A program made the position numbers and the translations under genes. Below are positions 60,437 through 64,000 of a stretch of 64,000 bases of DNA, in pieces (position 1 is the first letter of the stretch; each line of letters starts with the position of its first letter). Source of the stretch: Faucicola mancuniensis (GTDB lineage Bacteria > Pseudomonadota > Gammaproteobacteria > Pseudomonadales > Moraxellaceae); NCBI RefSeq assembly GCF_046523945.1, contig NZ_CP171363.1, positions 1,302,001 through 1,366,000 of the forward strand, written 5' to 3'. A model generated the notes under the pieces. It made no database searches. It was given only the letters and a program-made list of their open reading frames with translations, and was not told the origin of the DNA.

Positions 60437-61837
60437 ATGTTTACCAACAACTTTAATAACTTTATCCTAAACACAGACAGCTACAAAACGTCCCACTGGC
60501 TACAATATCCGCCAAACACCGAATATGTGTCCAGCTATATTGAGGCTCGTGGTGGTAACAACAGCTTTGAAAACGTGCTGTTCTTTGGGCTACAAGCCTA
60601 TATCAAAGAATACCTAAGCAAACCCATCACCCAATCAGACATTGACGAAGCTAAAACGATTTTTTCGGCTCATGGCGTGCCGTTTAACGAAGCAGGTTGG
60701 CAACGCCTGATTGACAAACATCAAGGCTATTTGCCATTGCGAATCCAAGCTGTGCCTGAAGGCATGGTAATCCCAACAGGGCAAGTATTATGCCAAGTGG
60801 TGAATACCGACCCTGAATTTTTTTGGCTAACCAGTTATATTGAAACATCGCTGTTGCGTGCGATTTGGTATCCATCAACGGTGGCAAGTTTGTCATATTA
60901 TTGTAAACAGTTAATTAAGGCAGGCTTAGAAAAATCGGCGGATAATTTGGACAGTTTGCCGTTTAAATTGCACGATTTTGGGGCAAGAGGCGTATCAAGT
61001 TACGAATCATCAGCGTTGGGCGGATTGGCACATTTGGTAAATTTTTTGGGAACAGATACGCTGTCGGCGATAGTTGCGGGCAATCGTTGGTACGGTATGA
61101 GTGAAGAAATGTCGGCTTTTTCTATCCCTGCTGCCGAGCATAGCACCATGACCGCTTGGGGACGTGAGTACGAGGCGGACGCTTATGCCAATATGCTGTC
61201 GCAATTTGGTGAGGCGGGCAAGACGTTTGCGGTGGTGAGTGATAGTTATGATTTGTGGAAAGCGATTGACAATATTTGGGGCGGTGAATTAAAAGAACAA
61301 GTCAAAAACACAGGCGGAACGCTGGTAATTCGCCCTGATAGTGGCGACCCGATAAAAGTGGTGCGTGAAGCCTTGCAACGACTTGCAGCAAAATTTGGCA
61401 CAACGCTAAATACTAAAGGTTATAAAATTCTACCAAGTTATATCCGTTTAATTCAAGGCGATGGCATTAATCCGACCAGTATCCAAAAAATCCTTGATGC
61501 GGTAACGTCAGCAGGATTTAGCACCGAAAACATCACCTTTGGTATGGGTGGCGGATTGTTACAACAAATCAACCGTGATACGCTCGGTTGGGCGATGAAA
61601 ACCAGCAGTGCCAGAGTGGACGGCTACTGGCGAGATGTGTACAAAGACCCGATTACCAGTGTGAGCAAACGCAGTAAGCGTGGGCGATTGGCATTGGTTC
61701 ATCATCAGGGCAGTTATATGACGGTGCGAGAAGATGAGCTTGCCGAGCAAAATAACATTTTGCAAGATGTATTTTTAAATGGGGAATTGTTGATTGATGA
61801 TGATTTGACAACCATTCGGGAACGCACCAAGCATTAA
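60437..61837 (+). CDS. nadV: Nicotinamide phosphoribosyltransferase NadV
   Basis: The 466-residue enzyme makes nicotinamide mononucleotide from nicotinamide and PRPP, the rate-setting salvage step. Family markers are NTDSYKTSHWLQYPP, SYIEARGG, FKLHDFGARGVSSYESSALGGLAHLVNF-type core, VVSDSYDLWKAIDNIWG, LVIRPDSGDP and NITFGMGGGLLQ. The ATG at 60437 follows GAGGAG. Its product is the substrate of the NadM part of the gene at 58747. Confidence 0.96.
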   Translation: MFTNNFNNFILNTDSYKTSHWLQYPPNTEYVSSYIEARGGNNSFENVLFFGLQAYIKEYLSKPITQSDIDEAKTIFSAHGVPFNEAGWQRLIDKHQGYLPLRIQAVPEGMVIPTGQVLCQVVNTDPEFFWLTSYIETSLLRAIWYPSTVASLSYYCKQLIKAGLEKSADNLDSLPFKLHDFGARGVSSYESSALGGLAHLVNFLGTDTLSAIVAGNRWYGMSEEMSAFSIPAAEHSTMTAWGREYEADAYANMLSQFGEAGKTFAVVSDSYDLWKAIDNIWGGELKEQVKNTGGTLVIRPDSGDPIKVVREALQRLAAKFGTTLNTKGYKILPSYIRLIQGDGINPTSIQKILDAVTSAGFSTENITFGMGGGLLQQINRDTLGWAMKTSSARVDGYWRDVYKDPITSVSKRSKRGRLALVHHQGSYMTVREDELAEQNNILQDVFLNGELLIDDDLTTIRERTKH

Positions 61838-61936
61838 ACAATCGCAAACAAATAAAATGACTAGTTAGTCAGTTGCATTCATGCAATTTATCCCAAAAAT
61901 AACCTAAACTATCTATGTTTTTATTTTTATTAAAAC

Positions 61937-61946
61937 CAAACGTTTG
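61937..61946 (+). promoter_or_regulatory. Possible fadB operator palindrome
   Basis: CAAACGTTTG is a perfect 10-bp palindrome about 48 bp before the fadB ATG, with TTGCATTCATGCAA (61872-61885) further upstream. Such sites resemble operators of TetR-type fatty-acid regulators, but none is identified here. Confidence 0.35.
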
Positions 61947-61993
61947 TTTTTGCTTGCAAAGACAAACCATTACCATAACTCAAGGAGTTTATT

Positions 61994-64000
61994 ATGATTT
62001 ATCAAGGAAATAGCATCACGGTTTCACGCCTTGATGATGGCATTGTCAAATTTCATTTTGATAACCAAACGGAATCGGTGAATAAATTTGACCAAAAAAC
62101 CAACCAAGAATTTGACGAAGCGATTAAAGCGTTAGAAAGCACGGCTGACGTAAAAGGTTTAATCGTAACATCAGGCAAAAAGGTATTTATCGCAGGGGCG
62201 GATATTACTGAATTTGTAGAATATTTTAACAAACCAGAAAGCGAAATTGAAAGTTGGATTGTTGATATTAATAAAGTGTTTAACCGTTTTGAAGATTTGC
62301 CATTTCCAAAAGTTGCGGCGATTAACGGTGCAGCGTTGGGCGGTGGTTGCGAAATGACGCTTGTGTGTGATTATCGTGTGATTAGCGATAAAGCGACTAT
62401 TGGCTTGCCTGAAATCGGTTTGGGTATTTTTCCAGGGTTTGGTGGTTCGGTGCGTACGCCACGCCTTATCGGTATTGACAACGCATTGGAATTGATTGCC
62501 AATGCAAAACCGATTAAGCCTGCTGTGGCGTTAAGCATGGGCTTGGTTGATGCGGTGGTAACAGCGGAAAACCTTGAAAAATCAGCGATTGAAACCGTGA
62601 AAAAATGTATCGCAGGTGAATTAGATTGGCAAGCTCGTCATGCGGAAAAAGTCAATCCTGTAAAACTTAACCAACTTGAACAAGCAATGGCGTTTAACTC
62701 AGCAAAAGGCGTGCTATTGGCAAAAGCCAACCCAGCGCAATATCCTGCACCAAAAATTGCGTTAGATACGATTGAAAAACACGTTAATTTAAAACGTGAT
62801 GAAGCGTTGTTGATTGAAGCAAAAGGTTTTGCCAAAGCTGCCAAAACCCCACAAGCAACAAGCCTAGTTGGTCTATTCTTAAACGACCAAGTAGTCAAAA
62901 AACTTGCCAAAAAACACAGTGCCAAAGCCCACGACATCAAACAATCTGCGGTGCTAGGTGCAGGTATTATGGGCGGTGGTATCGCTTATCAATCGGCATC
63001 AAAAGGCTTGCCAATCATCATGAAAGACATCAAGTCAGAACAGCTTGACTTAGGCATGGGCGAAGCGAGCAAACTTTTGTCAAAAGAAGTGGAACGTGGC
63101 AAATTAACCCCTGCCAAAATGGGCGAAATGCTAAGCCGTATCCGTCCAACGTTAAATTACGGCGATTTTGGTGAAACGGATATTGTCATTGAAGCGGTTG
63201 TTGAAAATCCAAAAATCAAAAAAGCCGTGTTAAAAGAAGTTGAAGGCTTGGTGAAAAATAATGCGATTTTGGCATCAAACACTTCAACGATTTCTATTAC
63301 CGAGCTTGCGACCGCACTAGACCGCCCAGAAAACTTTGTCGGTATGCACTTTTTTAACCCTGTTCACCGTATGCCGTTGGTGGAAGTCATTCGTGGCGAA
63401 AAATCAAGTGAAGAAGCCATTGCGACTACTGTTGCATTAGCTGAAAAAATGGGTAAGGTGCCTGTTGTCGTAAACGATTGTCCGGGTTTCTTGGTAAATC
63501 GTGTGTTGTTCCCTTACTTTGGGGCGTTTGATTTGTTATTAAAAGACGGTGCGGATTTTGTGCAGATTGACAAAGTTATGGAAAAATTCGGCTGGCCAAT
63601 GGGTCCTGCGTATTTGATTGACGTGGTCGGTCTTGATACAGGCGTTCACGGTGCAGAAGTGATGGCGGAAGGTTTCCCAGACCGTATGAAGCCTGACTTT
63701 AAAGGCAGTATTCAAGCCTTGTTTGAAGCCAATCGCTTGGGTCAAAAAAATGGCGTTGGTTTTTATAAATACGAAATTGACAAAAAAGGCAAACCTGCAA
63801 AAAAAGCTGACTCTACAACGCTTGAAGTTATCAAACCTGTGGTTGATGCGTCAAAAGCCTTTGACGACCAAGAAATCATTGACCGCATGATGCTAACGCT
63901 TTGTAACGAAACGGTTCGTTGCTTAGAAGACAATATCGTGGCAACCCCAGCAGAAGCGGATATGGCGATGATTATGGGTATTGGTTTCCCACCGTTCCGT
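61994..64000 (+). CDS. fadB: Fatty-acid oxidation complex alpha subunit FadB (3' end cut)
   Basis: Multifunctional beta-oxidation enzyme; 669 codons are present and the rest lies past the right edge. The enoyl-CoA hydratase/isomerase N-domain (VNKFDQKTNQEFDEAI, FIAGADITEF, AINGAALGGGCEM) is followed by the 3-hydroxyacyl-CoA dehydrogenase domain (SAVLGAGIMGGGIAYQ, NTSTISITELA, FVGMHFFNPVHRMPLVEVI, VVNDCPGFLVNRVLFPYF). The ATG follows AAGGAG. fadA would be expected beyond the edge. It works with fadH of this window on unsaturated fats. Confidence 0.97.
   Translation, partial: MIYQGNSITVSRLDDGIVKFHFDNQTESVNKFDQKTNQEFDEAIKALESTADVKGLIVTSGKKVFIAGADITEFVEYFNKPESEIESWIVDINKVFNRFEDLPFPKVAAINGAALGGGCEMTLVCDYRVISDKATIGLPEIGLGIFPGFGGSVRTPRLIGIDNALELIANAKPIKPAVALSMGLVDAVVTAENLEKSAIETVKKCIAGELDWQARHAEKVNPVKLNQLEQAMAFNSAKGVLLAKANPAQYPAPKIALDTIEKHVNLKRDEALLIEAKGFAKAAKTPQATSLVGLFLNDQVVKKLAKKHSAKAHDIKQSAVLGAGIMGGGIAYQSASKGLPIIMKDIKSEQLDLGMGEASKLLSKEVERGKLTPAKMGEMLSRIRPTLNYGDFGETDIVIEAVVENPKIKKAVLKEVEGLVKNNAILASNTSTISITELATALDRPENFVGMHFFNPVHRMPLVEVIRGEKSSEEAIATTVALAEKMGKVPVVVNDCPGFLVNRVLFPYFGAFDLLLKDGADFVQIDKVMEKFGWPMGPAYLIDVVGLDTGVHGAEVMAEGFPDRMKPDFKGSIQALFEANRLGQKNGVGFYKYEIDKKGKPAKKADSTTLEVIKPVVDASKAFDDQEIIDRMMLTLCNETVRCLEDNIVATPAEADMAMIMGIGFPPFR

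Overview
The window reads as a chromosomal segment of a low-GC gammaproteobacterium of the family Moraxellaceae (Moraxella/Faucicola-like). This is inferred from the AT-rich, A/T-ending codon use, from gene arrangements typical of that family (a detached gspN-gspC-gspD block, NqrM next to ApbE, ypjD divergent from ffh, NadV with NadM-Nudix), and from the lack of sugar-catabolic genes. The genus is an inference; no rRNA or tRNA gene lies in the window to confirm it.

Layout. 1-2612: biotin synthase (cut by the left edge), an SCP2-domain protein with a repetitive helical tail, and a small membrane protein. 2903-8322: glycyl-tRNA synthetase, whose alpha (glyQ) and beta (glyS) genes are separated by a degenerate toxin-antitoxin-like remnant, a TauE/SafE exporter and a RhuM-Fic protein. 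8648-12374: a three-gene signalling cassette made of an MglB-like galactose-binding lipoprotein, a CheA-like membrane kinase and a CheY-like regulator. 12415-16646: type II secretion genes gspD, gspC, gspN on the minus strand. 16836-23470: envelope and protein-quality genes (Ala-rich lipoprotein, YpfJ-type metallopeptidase, two FKBP isomerases, a mechanosensitive-channel-like protein, an acyltransferase), with a MITE scar between two broken genes. 23643-25243: a decayed hydrolase fragment and a DUF333 lipoprotein gene interrupted by an IS481-like element. 25314-35609: RarA, an MHS-family transporter, a DUF4375-like protein, an ABC exporter, an alpha/beta hydrolase, an AcuC-like deacetylase, NqrM and ApbE (both for Na+-NQR maturation), YbaK and a cytochrome c lipoprotein. 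35942-41928: rpsU, yqeY, the second IS481-like copy, ypjD/ffh and a DUF937-OmpA protein. 42369-48152: rhomboid protease, phosphoesterase, bestrophin, an IS605-type element with TnpA and TnpB, purE, a small lipoprotein and recX. 48174-55661: fadH, a c'-like cytochrome, sirB2, an EpmC-like protein, then yceD-rpmF and fabD-fabG-acpP. 56141-64000: a Cys/Gly-tailed peptide, a divergent Nramp-like carrier, nfuA, the NAD salvage pair nadM-nudix and nadV, and fadB running off the right edge.

Most of the window is ordinary housekeeping sequence with intrinsic terminators of good quality. The accessory signal sits in small scars: the split glyQ/glyS, the MITE junction, two IS481-like copies with 7-bp target duplications, the IS605 element, and at least six decaying gene fragments. 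The most interesting functional unit is the MglB/CheA-like/CheY-like cassette, a likely periplasmic-ligand-sensing phosphorelay with neither a transporter nor a methyl-accepting receptor nearby. Other items worth attention are a TnpB lacking the usual RuvC-II glutamate, an Nramp-like carrier without the DPGN motif, a 16-bp palindrome shared by two intergenic regions, and a possible attenuator before the mechanosensitive-channel gene.
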